32,459 nt of DNA from Dehalococcoidia bacterium. Lineage in GTDB: Bacteria; Chloroflexota; Dehalococcoidia; Bin125. The notes beneath the pieces are model-generated. The model did not search any database. It saw only the letters and a program-made list of their open reading frames with translations, and was not told where the DNA came from. The stretch covers positions 1-32,459 of the forward strand of contig JAJDYG010000009.1 of the NCBI GenBank assembly GCA_022822855.1, read 5' to 3'. A program made the translations under genes and the position numbers. Below, piece by piece: positions 16,740 to 24,749 of this stretch (position 1 is the stretch's first letter; every line of letters starts with the position of its first letter).

Positions 16740-16942
16740 GAGGTTCCGCCATTAGATTCGCGGCCACGCGTCCGCTCAAACTTCTCCCGCTGCTCAACCT
16801 CGGCCTGAGCCGCGGCGATGTCTCCGGCGACCTTCGCCTGTTCCCAGTTCTCCTTGTTGTCCTCGCCGCTCATCACCCGGCCAACGAGCGCCCCGATCAC
16901 TCCCAGGAACAGGCCCCAGCGCAGACCCCTCCAGAAGCCCAT
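16736..16942 (-). CDS. Small single-helix membrane protein
   Basis: 68 aa. The N-terminus has one hydrophobic helix, GLRWGLFLGVIGALVGRVMSG at about residues 6-26, followed by a charged helical tail (ENWEQAKVAGDIAAAQAEVE). It resembles YtxH-type small membrane proteins, but I cannot name it. The ATG at 16942 follows GAGAGG at about 9 nt. It begins 1 nt after the stop of the upstream 109-aa gene and ends in a 4-bp ATGA overlap with the methyltransferase, which supports it as a real, translated gene. Confidence 0.7.
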   Translation of the reverse strand: MGFWRGLRWGLFLGVIGALVGRVMSGEDNKENWEQAKVAGDIAAAQAEVEQREKFERTRGRESNGGTS

Positions 16943-16943
16943 C

Positions 16944-17273
16944 TCAACTGCCTCTCTGACGGAAGTTGCCGCTCAGGACATCGAACATCCTCTGAATCCT
17001 CGAGGCCGTGGCGTAGGCGCGGATCACCGGCTCGGCGGCGGAATCGCCCAGGTATTCGGCGGTCCCCTTGACCGACTTGACCGTCTCCTGCGCGCTCTCG
17101 AGCAGCGGCGGGACGCCTTCCTGGAACGTCTTCCGGGCCGCCCGGAGCAGGCGGAATGAGAGGAAACCGACGACGATTGTGGCCACAATCATCACGAACA
17201 GTGCGATCACGCTGAGTAGTCCGGCGACGATGATGACGATGTCGCGGATGTCGGTGATCGTGCTCAGCGGCAT
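16944..17273 (-). CDS. Small membrane protein (DUF948-like)
   Basis: 109 aa with a hydrophobic helix at about residues 12-43 (IVIIVAGLLSVIALFVMIVA), then an amphipathic region (FQEGVPPLLESAQETVKSVK) resembling DUF948-type proteins that carry one membrane anchor and a coiled cytoplasmic part. The C-terminal segment is basic. The function is unknown. It lies 14 nt after mnmA and 1 nt before the next small membrane gene; the two probably act together at the membrane, which is an inference from adjacency only. Confidence 0.7.
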   Translation of the reverse strand: MPLSTITDIRDIVIIVAGLLSVIALFVMIVATIVVGFLSFRLLRAARKTFQEGVPPLLESAQETVKSVKGTAEYLGDSAAEPVIRAYATASRIQRMFDVLSGNFRQRGS

Positions 17274-17287
17274 GAGGTGAGCGTAAC

Positions 17288-18340
17288 CTACGCCGTCGAC
17301 TCCACCGTGCCGCCACCCAGCACCCGATCGCCGTCGTAGAAGACGGCCGCCTGTCCCGGCGCCACGGCCCGCGCCGGCTCTTCGAGCAACAGCGTGTCGC
17401 CACTCAACCTGGATGCCATCGGCGCCGAGCGATAGCGCAACTGGACCTGTAATCGGCCGACCGGCTCGGACAGCCAGCGCACATCCGACAGCTCGATGCG
17501 TTCAACCAGCAGGTCGTCGGCGCCGCCAATCGTGACGACATTCGTTTCCGCATCGATTGCGGTGACGAAGCGGCGCTCGCCGCCCCCGCCGATCTCGAGC
17601 CCCTTGCGCTGACCGATGGTGAAATGCTGAACGCCCTGGTGCCGACCAACCTCGCGCCCCTCCGTGTCGAGCATCAGCCCCGGCCGGTCGGCGACCCTGG
17701 TCCCGACAACGGCGCGATAGTCGCCGCCGGGGACGAAGCAGATGTCGGCGCTCTCCGGCTTGTCGGCGACCGCCAGGTTGTGACGCTCGGCGACGGCCCG
17801 GACCTCCGCCTTCTGCAGTCCGCCAACCGGGAACCTGGTCATGGCCAGGGCCTGCGGCGTCAGCGTGTAGAGGAAATACGACTGATCCTTATCCCGATCG
17901 ACGCCGCGCAGAAGCTGAGCACGTCCATCCGATCCGTTGGCAACCCTCGCGTAGTGACCGGTCGCGATCCAGTCGGCGCCAAGCGCCTTTGCTCGGTCAA
18001 GAAAGGCGTCGAACTTGATGTAGGTATTGCAGTTGAGGCAGGGATTGGGCGTGCGGCCTTTGGCGTATTCGTCGATGAACTGGTCGACCACGAACTTGCG
18101 GAACGGCCGCTCGAGATTGAGCGTGTAGTGCGGAATCCCGAGCCGCTGAGCGACCCGGCGTGCGTCGCCGATGTCCTCGATCGCGCAACACTGGCTCCGA
18201 CCCGTGTAGTCCTCGGGCCGCGCCTCGGTCCACAGGCGCATCGTGATCCCAATCACGTCGTAGCCCTGCTCGACCAGCAGCGCCGCGGCGACCGAGGAGT
18301 CAACCCCGCCGCTCATGCCGACGACGACTCGCTCAGGCAT
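17288..18340 (-). CDS. tRNA-specific 2-thiouridylase MnmA
   Basis: 350 aa. It activates U34 of tRNA-Lys/Glu/Gln with ATP and inserts sulfur to give s2U. The PP-loop GMSGGVDSSVAA lies at 8-19. The catalytic cysteines are Cys101 (NPCLNCN) and Cys201 (ADICFV). GHYARV at about 128-133 and FTIGQRKGL are family hallmarks. The frame continues upstream to 18511 antisense to rsfS; the ATG at 18340 gives the standard N-terminus MPERVVVGMSGG, with an in-frame ATG four codons earlier as an alternative. Only 19 bp separate it from the rsfS start, so the promoters must overlap. It heads the minus-strand run that continues into the restriction-modification and dehalogenase genes. Confidence 0.97.
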   Translation of the reverse strand: MPERVVVGMSGGVDSSVAAALLVEQGYDVIGITMRLWTEARPEDYTGRSQCCAIEDIGDARRVAQRLGIPHYTLNLERPFRKFVVDQFIDEYAKGRTPNPCLNCNTYIKFDAFLDRAKALGADWIATGHYARVANGSDGRAQLLRGVDRDKDQSYFLYTLTPQALAMTRFPVGGLQKAEVRAVAERHNLAVADKPESADICFVPGGDYRAVVGTRVADRPGLMLDTEGREVGRHQGVQHFTIGQRKGLEIGGGGERRFVTAIDAETNVVTIGGADDLLVERIELSDVRWLSEPVGRLQVQLRYRSAPMASRLSGDTLLLEEPARAVAPGQAAVFYDGDRVLGGGTVESTA

Positions 18341-18346
18341 GGGCGC

Positions 18347-18352
18347 TACCAT
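18347..18352 (+). promoter_or_regulatory. Putative -10 of rsfS (leaderless)
   Basis: TACCAT fits TANNNT and ends 7 nt before the GTG start of rsfS, which lacks a Shine-Dalgarno. This spacing would put the transcript start at the start codon. No clear -35 is seen. Confidence 0.4.
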
Positions 18353-18359
18353 TGACCAC

Positions 18360-18755
18360 GTGACTACTCCAGCGACGGCACTCGACCCCACCGCGCGGAG
18401 GCCTGTACGTACCACCAAGGAAGACGCCGAGCAGCTCGCTCGCGCCGTCGTCGAACAGCTCGACGAACGCCAGGCCGAGGCGATCGTCCTGCTCGACGTC
18501 GAGCCGCACACCGATCTCGCCGACTACTTCGTCATCGCATCCGCCACCTCGCGGCGACAGTTCGGCGCGCTCGAAGACGCACTGCGCCACGTCCCCGACG
18601 CGGACTTCCCTCGTCGCGAGGGCGGCCCCGAGGGCGGCTGGTTGCTCTGTGACTACGGCTCGGTGGTGGTGCATATCTTCGACCGCGAAACCCGCGACTA
18701 CTACGACCTTGACGGACTCTGGTCCCAGGCCGACACGCTGCTGCGCGTCGAGTAG
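18360..18755 (+). CDS. Ribosomal silencing factor RsfS
   Basis: 131 aa. It binds L14 on the 50S subunit and blocks subunit joining. The family core is clear: IVLLDVEPHTDLADYFVIAS at about 46-65, then RRQFGALEDAL, and at the C-terminus LCDYGSVVVHIFDRETRDYY and DLDGLW. The start is taken as the GTG at 18360; a more distal ATG at 18315 would lie within mnmA. The 20 or so N-terminal residues (TTPATALDPTARRP) are a non-conserved extension. Divergent from mnmA with 19 bp between starts, convergent with ndk with 36 bp between stops. Confidence 0.92.
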   Translation: MTTPATALDPTARRPVRTTKEDAEQLARAVVEQLDERQAEAIVLLDVEPHTDLADYFVIASATSRRQFGALEDALRHVPDADFPRREGGPEGGWLLCDYGSVVVHIFDRETRDYYDLDGLWSQADTLLRVE

Positions 18756-18791
18756 CCCTGACCGCGTCGCCCGCCCGCCGCTGACTCCAAG

Positions 18792-19247
18792 CTACTCGTA
18801 AATCCAGACCTCGACGTCCCGGCTCCAGTCGACCAGCTCCGACGCCTCAAAGAACAGAGCCAACTCGCGCTCGCCCGACTCTGGTGAGTCCGAACCGTGA
18901 ATCACATTGCGGCCGAGGTCGACGCCGAAGTCTGCGCGAATGCTGCCAGGCGTCGCGTCGGTCGGGTTGGTCGCGCCCATCGTGTTGCGAACCAGTTGCA
19001 CAGCGTTCGACCCCTCAAATGCCGCCGCGACCAGCGGACCGGAGGTGATGAAGTCGCGTAAGCCAGGAAAGAACGGCTTCTCGACATGCTCGGCGTAATG
19101 CCGATTGGCGAGCGCCTCGTCCATCTGCATCAGCTTGAGGCCGATCAGCTTGAGTCCGCGGCGCTCGAGCCGCGCCAGAACCTGCCCAATCAGGCCCCGC
19201 TGGACGCCGTCGGGCTTGACCAGGACAAGAGTGCGTTCGGTGGACAT
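18792..19247 (-). CDS. Nucleoside diphosphate kinase
   Basis: 151 aa. It transfers the gamma-phosphate of ATP to NDPs. The phosphohistidine is His117 in NVIHGSDS, with Lys11 in VKPDGVQRGL as the usual active-site lysine. Length and sequence are ordinary for the family. The ATG at 19247 follows GGAG at about 7 nt. A 104-nt gap separates it from tsaB upstream, so it may have its own promoter; TAGGCT lies in that gap on the minus strand. Confidence 0.97.
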   Translation of the reverse strand: MSTERTLVLVKPDGVQRGLIGQVLARLERRGLKLIGLKLMQMDEALANRHYAEHVEKPFFPGLRDFITSGPLVAAAFEGSNAVQLVRNTMGATNPTDATPGSIRADFGVDLGRNVIHGSDSPESGERELALFFEASELVDWSRDVEVWIYE

Positions 19248-19351
19248 GGAATGCTCCGGGAGTTCGATAACGGTTGGTTGCTGCGAGTGGATTCAGCCTA
19301 TGACCCACGGCCGTATCAGTCGGTGTCGAAACGATCACACCGAAATCGGAA

Positions 19352-20065
19352 CTACTCCTGTGGCTGTGGCTGCGGACCAATCGCCGGCTCCCGCAGATAC
19401 AACGGTTCCAGCGCAGCGGGCGGTACGCCCTGGCCGTCCTCGAGACGCCGCCAAGCAAGTTCGGCCAGCAGACCCGCCCGCCGGACATTGAGCGCCGCCG
19501 GCGAGCAGGTCCATCCCGCATCCTCGATCGACGCGACGGCATCGTCACCGAGCCGTTCCGGCTCCCCGCAGACCACGCCGGCTCGTCCGGCGACTCTCCG
19601 GGCGTCGCCCAGAGCTCGGAGCAGTTCAAACTCCGCCCCGGTCTTCGCCGGACCCAGCTCACGCCAGCGATCCAGCGGCCCCCAGAAGATCTGCCAGGCC
19701 CAGGTCGTTCGCGAGGCCCGGTGAATGGCCGCCGCCAGACCGCTTGAGGCATGTTGGTACGCCTCGATCTCCAGACGTCCAACGCCCACGCATTGCAGGT
19801 CGAGAGCCACGGCCAACCCTTCGGCCGCCGCCATCCCCGAGCGGATGCCTCCGTAAGCGCCCGGACCGACATCGACGAAGACAGCTTCGAGTTCTCGTTT
19901 GACGACTTCAGTGTTGCCGGTCTGCCGGCAGACCAGGTCGATCATCGGCGTCAACGACGGCGTATGCCGCCGTCCGGACTGCCAGCTAATCTCGGTGAGC
20001 ACGCGACCCTCGTCGCTGACCGCAACGCTGGACTGCTCCCCGACCGTGTCAATCGATAACTCCAT
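19352..20065 (-). CDS. tRNA threonylcarbamoyladenosine protein TsaB
   Basis: 237 aa, ASKHA-fold partner of TsaD in t6A37 synthesis. The N-terminal strand MELSIDT, the segment VDVGPGAYGGIRSGMAAAEGL (the family usually has VGPGSYTGLR) and the C-terminal LEPLYLREPAIG identify it. TsaB lacks the catalytic site and serves as a scaffold. Its ATG overlaps the tsaE stop by one base (TGATG form), so the two are translationally coupled. tsaD is not in the window. Confidence 0.92.
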   Translation of the reverse strand: MELSIDTVGEQSSVAVSDEGRVLTEISWQSGRRHTPSLTPMIDLVCRQTGNTEVVKRELEAVFVDVGPGAYGGIRSGMAAAEGLAVALDLQCVGVGRLEIEAYQHASSGLAAAIHRASRTTWAWQIFWGPLDRWRELGPAKTGAEFELLRALGDARRVAGRAGVVCGEPERLGDDAVASIEDAGWTCSPAALNVRRAGLLAELAWRRLEDGQGVPPAALEPLYLREPAIGPQPQPQE

Positions 20066-20577
20066 CAGGCGGGAACCGCCGCGAACTGCGCCGCCAGGTT
20101 GTCCAGCAGCGACTCAGCCTGCTCCCCCGAGGCCGTCAACAACAACTCTCGCGGCGAGGCGTCGAGAGCGTCCTCTGAAATGTCGTCCGCAAGCGGAGTG
20201 ATCTGCACGTGCAGATGCTCCTCGGGCAGCGCGCCCTCGCCCCGTTCCGGCCACTCGACCAGCAGAATGCCGCCCAGCGCCGCCTGATCCAGGCCCAGTT
20301 CCGCGATCAGATCGAGGTCGTCGAGCCGGTACAGGTCCGCGTGGCGCATCGGCAACCGGCCGGCGAGATGTTCGTTCATCAGGACAAACGTGGGCGAGTT
20401 GACCGTGGTCGGCGACTCCAGGCCACGTCCGACGCCCTGCGCGAAGACGGTCTTGCCCGCGCCGAGGTCGCCCTGCAGCAGGACGACGGTGCCGGCCGGA
20501 GCGTGGCGTCCGACCGCCGCTCCGACATCGCGGGTCGATTCGGCGTCCTCGCAGGTCAGTCGCAGCGTGCGCATCAT
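20065..20577 (-). CDS. tRNA threonylcarbamoyladenosine ATPase TsaE
   Basis: 170 aa. It is the ATPase of the TsaB-TsaD-TsaE complex for t6A37. The Walker A motif GDLGAGKT is at 36-43, followed by SPTFVLMNEH and HADLYRL, and later LVEWPERG, all typical. About 30 residues at the C-terminus are a poorly conserved tail. It starts at the ATG pair 20577/20574 without an obvious Shine-Dalgarno. The stop overlaps the tsaB start. The gap upstream (20578-20670) contains a REP-like hairpin. Confidence 0.95.
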   Translation of the reverse strand: MMRTLRLTCEDAESTRDVGAAVGRHAPAGTVVLLQGDLGAGKTVFAQGVGRGLESPTTVNSPTFVLMNEHLAGRLPMRHADLYRLDDLDLIAELGLDQAALGGILLVEWPERGEGALPEEHLHVQITPLADDISEDALDASPRELLLTASGEQAESLLDNLAAQFAAVPA

Positions 20578-20596
20578 CTCGGCTGTTTCAGGTCGA

Positions 20597-20618
20597 GATC
20601 CCCGCCTGTGGGGGAATC
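20597..20618. repeat. REP-like imperfect palindrome
   Basis: GATCCCC (20597-20603) pairs with GGGGAATC (20611-20618, one-base bulge). The surrounding CCCCGCCTGTGGGGG resembles degenerate repetitive extragenic palindromes common in high-GC genomes. A single copy is present here, so assignment is tentative. Confidence 0.4.
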
Positions 20619-20658
20619 ACGGGAACTTCTGCTGCGGCCAGCTTATCGGTAGAGGACG

Positions 20659-20664
20659 TATTCT
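20659..20664 (+). promoter_or_regulatory. Putative -10 of the 2-hydroxyacid dehydrogenase gene
   Basis: TATTCT ends 6 nt before the ATG at 20671. A GAGGAC sits between them, too close for an ordinary ribosome site, so a leaderless transcript is likely. No -35 is evident at 17 bp. Confidence 0.5.
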
Positions 20665-20670
20665 GAGGAC

Positions 20671-21693
20671 ATGGACACCATTCATATCGCCAACTTCTTG
20701 CAGGTGCCGGAATCGGCGCTCGATGTGATTCGCGCCGTCGATTCCCGCATCGACATCCACAATGTCTCTCCAAACCTCGCCCGCTACATGCGCGAGCCGG
20801 AGCATCCCCAGGTCGATGTCGGCGCCGCGATCGAAGAGGGCCGCGAGATCCAGGAGCGAGACCGCATCTGGTTCACGTTTTTCAGCGGAGAGCTGGCAGG
20901 CCAGGCCTCTGCCCTTGAGTGGATCGCGCTGGCCTCGGCCGGAGCGAATCAGATCCTCGACCGTCCAATCGGCGAAGACGTGGTGATCACCAAGATGCCC
21001 GGTCTGGCCGCCCGAGTAATCGGCGAGTGGGTGCTCGCCTTCATGCTGATGGACGCCAAGCGAATGATCAGATTGATCGAGGCCCACCGTCAGGGCACCT
21101 GGGCCCGTTCAGACCCGGAGACGCTGGAGGGCAAAACCGTCGGGATCATCGGCTACGGAGCGATCGGCGCCGAGATCGCCCGCTTCTGCGACGCCTTCGG
21201 CGCGCGCGTCGTCGGCATCCGCCGCCGAGCATCCGGCGACGGCACACCGCCCCAGGACGCGCCCGACTCGGTCGCCTACGTCTGGCCGCCCGAGCGGCTC
21301 AACGACGTGCTCAGCGAGTCCGATTACGTGGTGCTCGCGGTTCCCCTCACCGAAGACACCTATCACCTGATCGGCGAGCAGGAGTTGGCCGCGATGAAGC
21401 CCGGCGCGGCCTTGATCAATATCGCGCGCGGAGAGGTCGTCGATTGGGATTCGCAGGTCGCAGCCCTGGAGAACGGAAGCCTGCGAGCTTCCTACACCGA
21501 CGTAACCACACCCGAACCGTTGCCAGACGGCCACGCCCTCTGGAAGGTGCCCAGCCTGTTCGTCACGCCCCACAACAGCGGACTCCAGCCCAACTACTTC
21601 GGCAAGGCCGCCTACCGATTCGCAGACAACCTCCGCCGCTTCATCAACAACGAGCCACTGCGCGACGTCGTGGACCGCCATGCCGGCTACTGA
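20671..21693 (+). CDS. D-isomer 2-hydroxyacid dehydrogenase family protein
   Basis: 340-aa NAD(P)-dependent oxidoreductase of the D-2-hydroxyacid dehydrogenase family. The Rossmann motif GYGAIG is at 161-166. The catalytic set is Arg253 (NIARGEV), Glu282 (TTPEPLP) and His301 (VTPHNSG). The usual DVFEPEPLP is altered to YTDVTTPEPLP, and TPHIAG to TPHNSG, so it belongs to a divergent branch and the substrate is not predictable. The downstream gene overlaps it by 14 bp, suggesting coupling. Confidence 0.9.
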   Translation: MDTIHIANFLQVPESALDVIRAVDSRIDIHNVSPNLARYMREPEHPQVDVGAAIEEGREIQERDRIWFTFFSGELAGQASALEWIALASAGANQILDRPIGEDVVITKMPGLAARVIGEWVLAFMLMDAKRMIRLIEAHRQGTWARSDPETLEGKTVGIIGYGAIGAEIARFCDAFGARVVGIRRRASGDGTPPQDAPDSVAYVWPPERLNDVLSESDYVVLAVPLTEDTYHLIGEQELAAMKPGAALINIARGEVVDWDSQVAALENGSLRASYTDVTTPEPLPDGHALWKVPSLFVTPHNSGLQPNYFGKAAYRFADNLRRFINNEPLRDVVDRHAGY

Positions 21694-22636
21694 CTCGACC
21701 GAAGCCGTCACCGCGCCGCAACGTCACGGGATCAACATGCCGGCCCGCGGCACGTTCGTCGCCGCCGGACGCGACCGCGATATCGCGCGCATGCCCAATC
21801 CCGATATCCGCTTCGGCATCGGACTGTGGCCGTCCGAGGCGATGGCCTACATCGAACCCGACGACGCCTTCAGGGACGCGGCGATCAGGCTCAGGCAGTT
21901 GGGTCCGAAACTGGTCTCGGCGCTGCAGATCATGCAGGTGCCGCTTGAGGATTTGAAGAACCGCACCGTCGGCGCAATCGAGGAAGAGCTCACCCTCGAG
22001 TTGGTCGAACGCACCCCGCTCCGCGTCGACCTCGTCGCGCAGTACATCGCGGAGCTATTGGACCACGTCGCCACGATCATCCCCCTCTGCTACGGAGATG
22101 ACGGCGGGCCACTGCTGAGCGGTCGAGGCAGCCTGAGACGGCTGGCCCAGAGTCCACTCGCGGAAGTTGACCCCGCGCTCTCCCGGATCGTCGCACCCGG
22201 AGGCAACCTGCCTGAGTGGGCAGAAACGCTGGCCTCGTCGTCAATCGGCGCGACCGCCGACTTCTCCGCCCTGCCTCCGGCCAACGATCCGAACATCTAC
22301 ATCATCACCAACCACCCCAACTTTGAGCTCGCCGATCCCGACCAGAAGCTGACAGCGCTCAAGGCTTCGGCCGGACAGACCATCGCCGCCGCCGAAGCGA
22401 TCGACGCCTCCATGCTCGGCATGTTCCGCTGGCTCGACGAGCTGCTCGATCACCTGGTCGGCGTGCTCTGCGACCGGCTGCCGGAGGGCGATCGACTGCG
22501 CGAGCGCTGGGCTGCGGATGAGTGGACCGTGATTCAGCGGCTGACCTTCTTCGACACCGACGCCGCCCTCGCGATCACGCGAGCCTTCCCCGCAATCTCC
22601 GACGGACCGCTGCTGCCCGGCACGGAGTCCGAGTAG
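21680..22636 (+). CDS. Unknown protein overlapping the dehydrogenase gene
   Basis: 318 aa, not recognised. It begins MPATDSTEAV and overlaps the preceding gene by 14 bp; an internal ATG at 21737 (MPARGTFVAAGRDRD) is an alternative start. No signal peptide, membrane helix or familiar motif is visible. The sequence is mostly helical with hydrophobic periodicity (VDLVAQYIAELLDHVATIIP; MFRWLDELLDHLVGVL). The two helices with LLDH repeats might pair. Codon use and GC at third positions match the neighbours, which supports it as a coding gene. Its stop is 20 bp from that of the convergent serine hydrolase. Confidence 0.7.
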   Translation: MPATDSTEAVTAPQRHGINMPARGTFVAAGRDRDIARMPNPDIRFGIGLWPSEAMAYIEPDDAFRDAAIRLRQLGPKLVSALQIMQVPLEDLKNRTVGAIEEELTLELVERTPLRVDLVAQYIAELLDHVATIIPLCYGDDGGPLLSGRGSLRRLAQSPLAEVDPALSRIVAPGGNLPEWAETLASSSIGATADFSALPPANDPNIYIITNHPNFELADPDQKLTALKASAGQTIAAAEAIDASMLGMFRWLDELLDHLVGVLCDRLPEGDRLRERWAADEWTVIQRLTFFDTDAALAITRAFPAISDGPLLPGTESE

Positions 22637-22656
22637 CCAGTTCTCTTACTCCTCTC

Positions 22657-23787
22657 TTACTCAAGGCAGGCCGCCGCCATCGTCCCGATCGTCGCCGTGC
22701 GCTCGCGGATATTCTCGTCCTGCTGGAAGCCGTTGGTCAGGAAGCCAACCGACAGGCCCGTCTCCGGGTCCCCCCACGCGATCTGACCGCCAGCCCCGGC
22801 GTGTCCAAAGGCGCTCGGCGACGCTCCGCTGCCAAAGCCGCGTTCCTCGGTCAGGCCGTCGTCGCCCGCCAGGACGACCGTCAAGGCCCGGTTCACGTGA
22901 ATCCCGCTGAGCGGATCCGTGTGTCTGTCGGGATTCGTCATCACCGTCGTGCCCAGCTCGACCGCGCTCCGGCTCAGCGGGCCGTCGTCCGACGGATCGA
23001 TCACCTGCTGGTAGAACATCGCCACGTCGGCCGCGTTGGCGAACGCGCCCCCGCCCGGGCATCCCGCTCGGCGCTGCGAGGCCAGGTTGAAGTGCAGGAT
23101 CGTCTGCGGGAAGACCTCGCCGCCGTCGACCGGCAGCGGCTCCTCCGTGTAGACGATCGACGCCGCGCGGTCATGCTCCTCGTTGGGCAGCCCGACGTAG
23201 AGATTGTCCAGGCCCATCGGATCAAGCAGGTTCGCGCGCAGCCAGTCGCGGAAATCCTCGCCGGTCTTCTGCTCGATGATCTCGGCCAGCACCCAATGGG
23301 CCGACGTCGCGTGGTACTCCCACTGCGAATCCGGCGTCCAGTTCAGCCGCCAGCCCATCATCCGCCGCAGCCGCGCCTCGCGATCTTCCCACAGACGCGG
23401 GTTCATCGGCGCATGCGGGAAGCCGCCGGTGTGCAGCATCACGTTGCGCACCGTCACGTCGGTGAACGACGCTTCGCCGTTGCCCTCGGCGCACCAGCCG
23501 GGAATGATGTCGACCACCCGCTCGTCGAGATCGAGCATCCCCTCGTCCAGCAGCTTCCACACGCCGATACCCACGATCGCCTTGGTCGAAGAGAACATGC
23601 AGAACAACGTGTCATCGCCCGCGGGCTGTACCGACGCGCCCTGATGGGCGACGCCGAATGTGCGCATCCCCGCCAGCTCGCCCTCGTGTCCGATCGCGAT
23701 CTGCGCCGCCGGCACCTTCGCCTCGCTCACGATGCCCTCGACATAGTCGAAGAGTTCGCCGAGTTTGTCCTGGTTAATGGAAGTCAT
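22657..23787 (-). CDS. Serine hydrolase (class C beta-lactamase/esterase family)
   Basis: 376 aa, cytoplasmic by absence of a signal peptide. The catalytic SxxK is Ser66-Ser-Thr-Lys69 (FSSTKA), the general base Tyr is in WEYHATSAHW at Tyr158, and the third motif is HAGAGG near residue 338, where class C lactamases have KTG. This variant is typical of esterase or D-aminopeptidase-like members, so an esterase is more likely than a lactamase. The start ATG at 23787 follows GGAG at about 7 nt. Its upstream region is a 1.2-kb repeat-rich gap. Confidence 0.9.
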   Translation of the reverse strand: MTSINQDKLGELFDYVEGIVSEAKVPAAQIAIGHEGELAGMRTFGVAHQGASVQPAGDDTLFCMFSSTKAIVGIGVWKLLDEGMLDLDERVVDIIPGWCAEGNGEASFTDVTVRNVMLHTGGFPHAPMNPRLWEDREARLRRMMGWRLNWTPDSQWEYHATSAHWVLAEIIEQKTGEDFRDWLRANLLDPMGLDNLYVGLPNEEHDRAASIVYTEEPLPVDGGEVFPQTILHFNLASQRRAGCPGGGAFANAADVAMFYQQVIDPSDDGPLSRSAVELGTTVMTNPDRHTDPLSGIHVNRALTVVLAGDDGLTEERGFGSGASPSAFGHAGAGGQIAWGDPETGLSVGFLTNGFQQDENIRERTATIGTMAAACLE

Positions 23788-23879
23788 AGTGCGCTCCGCC
23801 TCCGCCGGTCAGTTCCCGGCTGCGCCAAGTCTAGGGCCTGTTCACGCACTGTCCGTTTGCGGATTCGCAATGCAGGCAA

Positions 23880-23963
23880 TGATCGTCGCCCCGTGATCGT
23901 CGCCCCGTGATCGCCGCCCCGTGATCGTCGCCCCGTGATCGTTGCCCCGTGATCGTTGCCCCG
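23880..23963 (+). repeat. Six tandem 14-bp repeats
   Basis: TGATCGTCGCCCCG repeats six times without a gap (23880, 23894, 23908, 23922, 23936, 23950). Copy 3 has CGCC for CGTC, and copies 5 and 6 have GTTG for GTCG. It lies 93 bp upstream of the serine hydrolase start and runs into the hairpin at 23958-23978. A clean array of this kind can vary in copy number by slippage. Confidence 0.9.
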
Positions 23964-23978
23964 TGCTTGACACGGGGC
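23958..23978. repeat. 8-bp perfect hairpin at the end of the tandem array
   Basis: GCCCCGTG (23958-23965) and CACGGGGC (23971-23978) form a perfect stem with loop CTTGA. The first arm uses the last tandem unit, so the array may have grown from one arm of a REP-like palindrome. Confidence 0.6.
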
Positions 23979-24315
23979 CCAGAGCAACCAAGGACGCGCG
24001 CGGAATGGCGTTGGCCTCACCTCGACATATGTGCGCGGGTCTGGCCTCTCCTCATCTGAGCCGAGGATCAGGTCATCGCTCCGCTGACCGCCATCGGCTG
24101 TTCGTCGCCGAAGCGCGCTGCCGGTCTCCGCCGCGCACGTGCTTCACAACTCTCTGGCATGTTTGGCATCCTCCTCCCAGCACAGTACATTTGTGCGTAC
24201 CAGCATCGTCCGTGTGGAAGCCGTCGCATGCCCGCTCAACACTCCCAGCCCCTCGCAGAGGACCAACCGACCCTCGGAGCTGTCTCCGTCACCACCCGCA
24301 CCGGCCTCGATGCAA
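23979..24315. other. Non-coding stretch without recognised features
   Basis: 337 bp between the hairpin and the first decamer element. Short open frames exist on both strands, but their predicted proteins are rich in Arg, Pro and Ser without any family resemblance. I see no RNA gene, promoter or repeat here that I can support. Confidence 0.5.
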
Positions 24316-24495
24316 CCGAACGGGTCCGGACAAGCCTGCGTCGAGCTGACCATCCAAAACCTTCCAAACCCAACCAACTCCAACCAGCCGAACCACACGA
24401 TCTCCCGCAAAACACTGATTTTTCTTCGCTCGATCACCCAGGAATTTTCTCCGGTCAACCACCAACCAGGCACCGCAAACCGCTCACGCCCGAAC
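24316..24495 (+). repeat. Decamer-phased intergenic element, copy B
   Basis: First of three units. CCGAAC is at 24316, CCGGAC at 24326 and a degraded third block at 24336. A-rich decamers follow, the GATCTCC core is at 24399 (83 bp from the first block), and GGAATTTTCTCC is at 24441-24452. A CCGAAC returns at 24490. Copy B shares a nearly unbroken 45-bp stretch with copy C (CTTCCAAACCCAACCAACTC and on through the core). Confidence 0.8.
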
Positions 24496-24536
24496 ACCCT
24501 CCCTCCCCCAGGGCGGCGAACGGCGATCGAGCGACA

Positions 24537-24716
24537 CCGAACGGAACCGAACAGACCCGAGTAACGAGGGTCTTCCAAAACCTTCCAAACCCAACCAACT
24601 CCAACCAGCCGAACCACACGATCTCCCCCAAAACACTGGCTTTTCTCCGCTCGACCACCCAGGAAATTTTTCCGGTCAACCACCAACCGGCCGCCGAAGC
24701 TCCCTGTCACCCGAGC
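24537..24716 (+). repeat. Decamer-phased intergenic element, copy C
   Basis: CCGAAC is at 24537 and 24547, and CCGA at 24557. Decamers CTTCCAAAAC (24572), CTTCCAAACC (24582), CAACCAACTC (24592) and CAACCAGCCG (24602) are on a 10-bp period. The GATCTCC core is at 24620, 83 bp from the first block. GGAAATTTTTCC (24662-24673) is an inverted repeat. A CCGAGC is at 24711. Confidence 0.8.
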
Positions 24717-24749
24717 AGCGTTCATCCGGCCGAAGCGGACCAGACGAGA

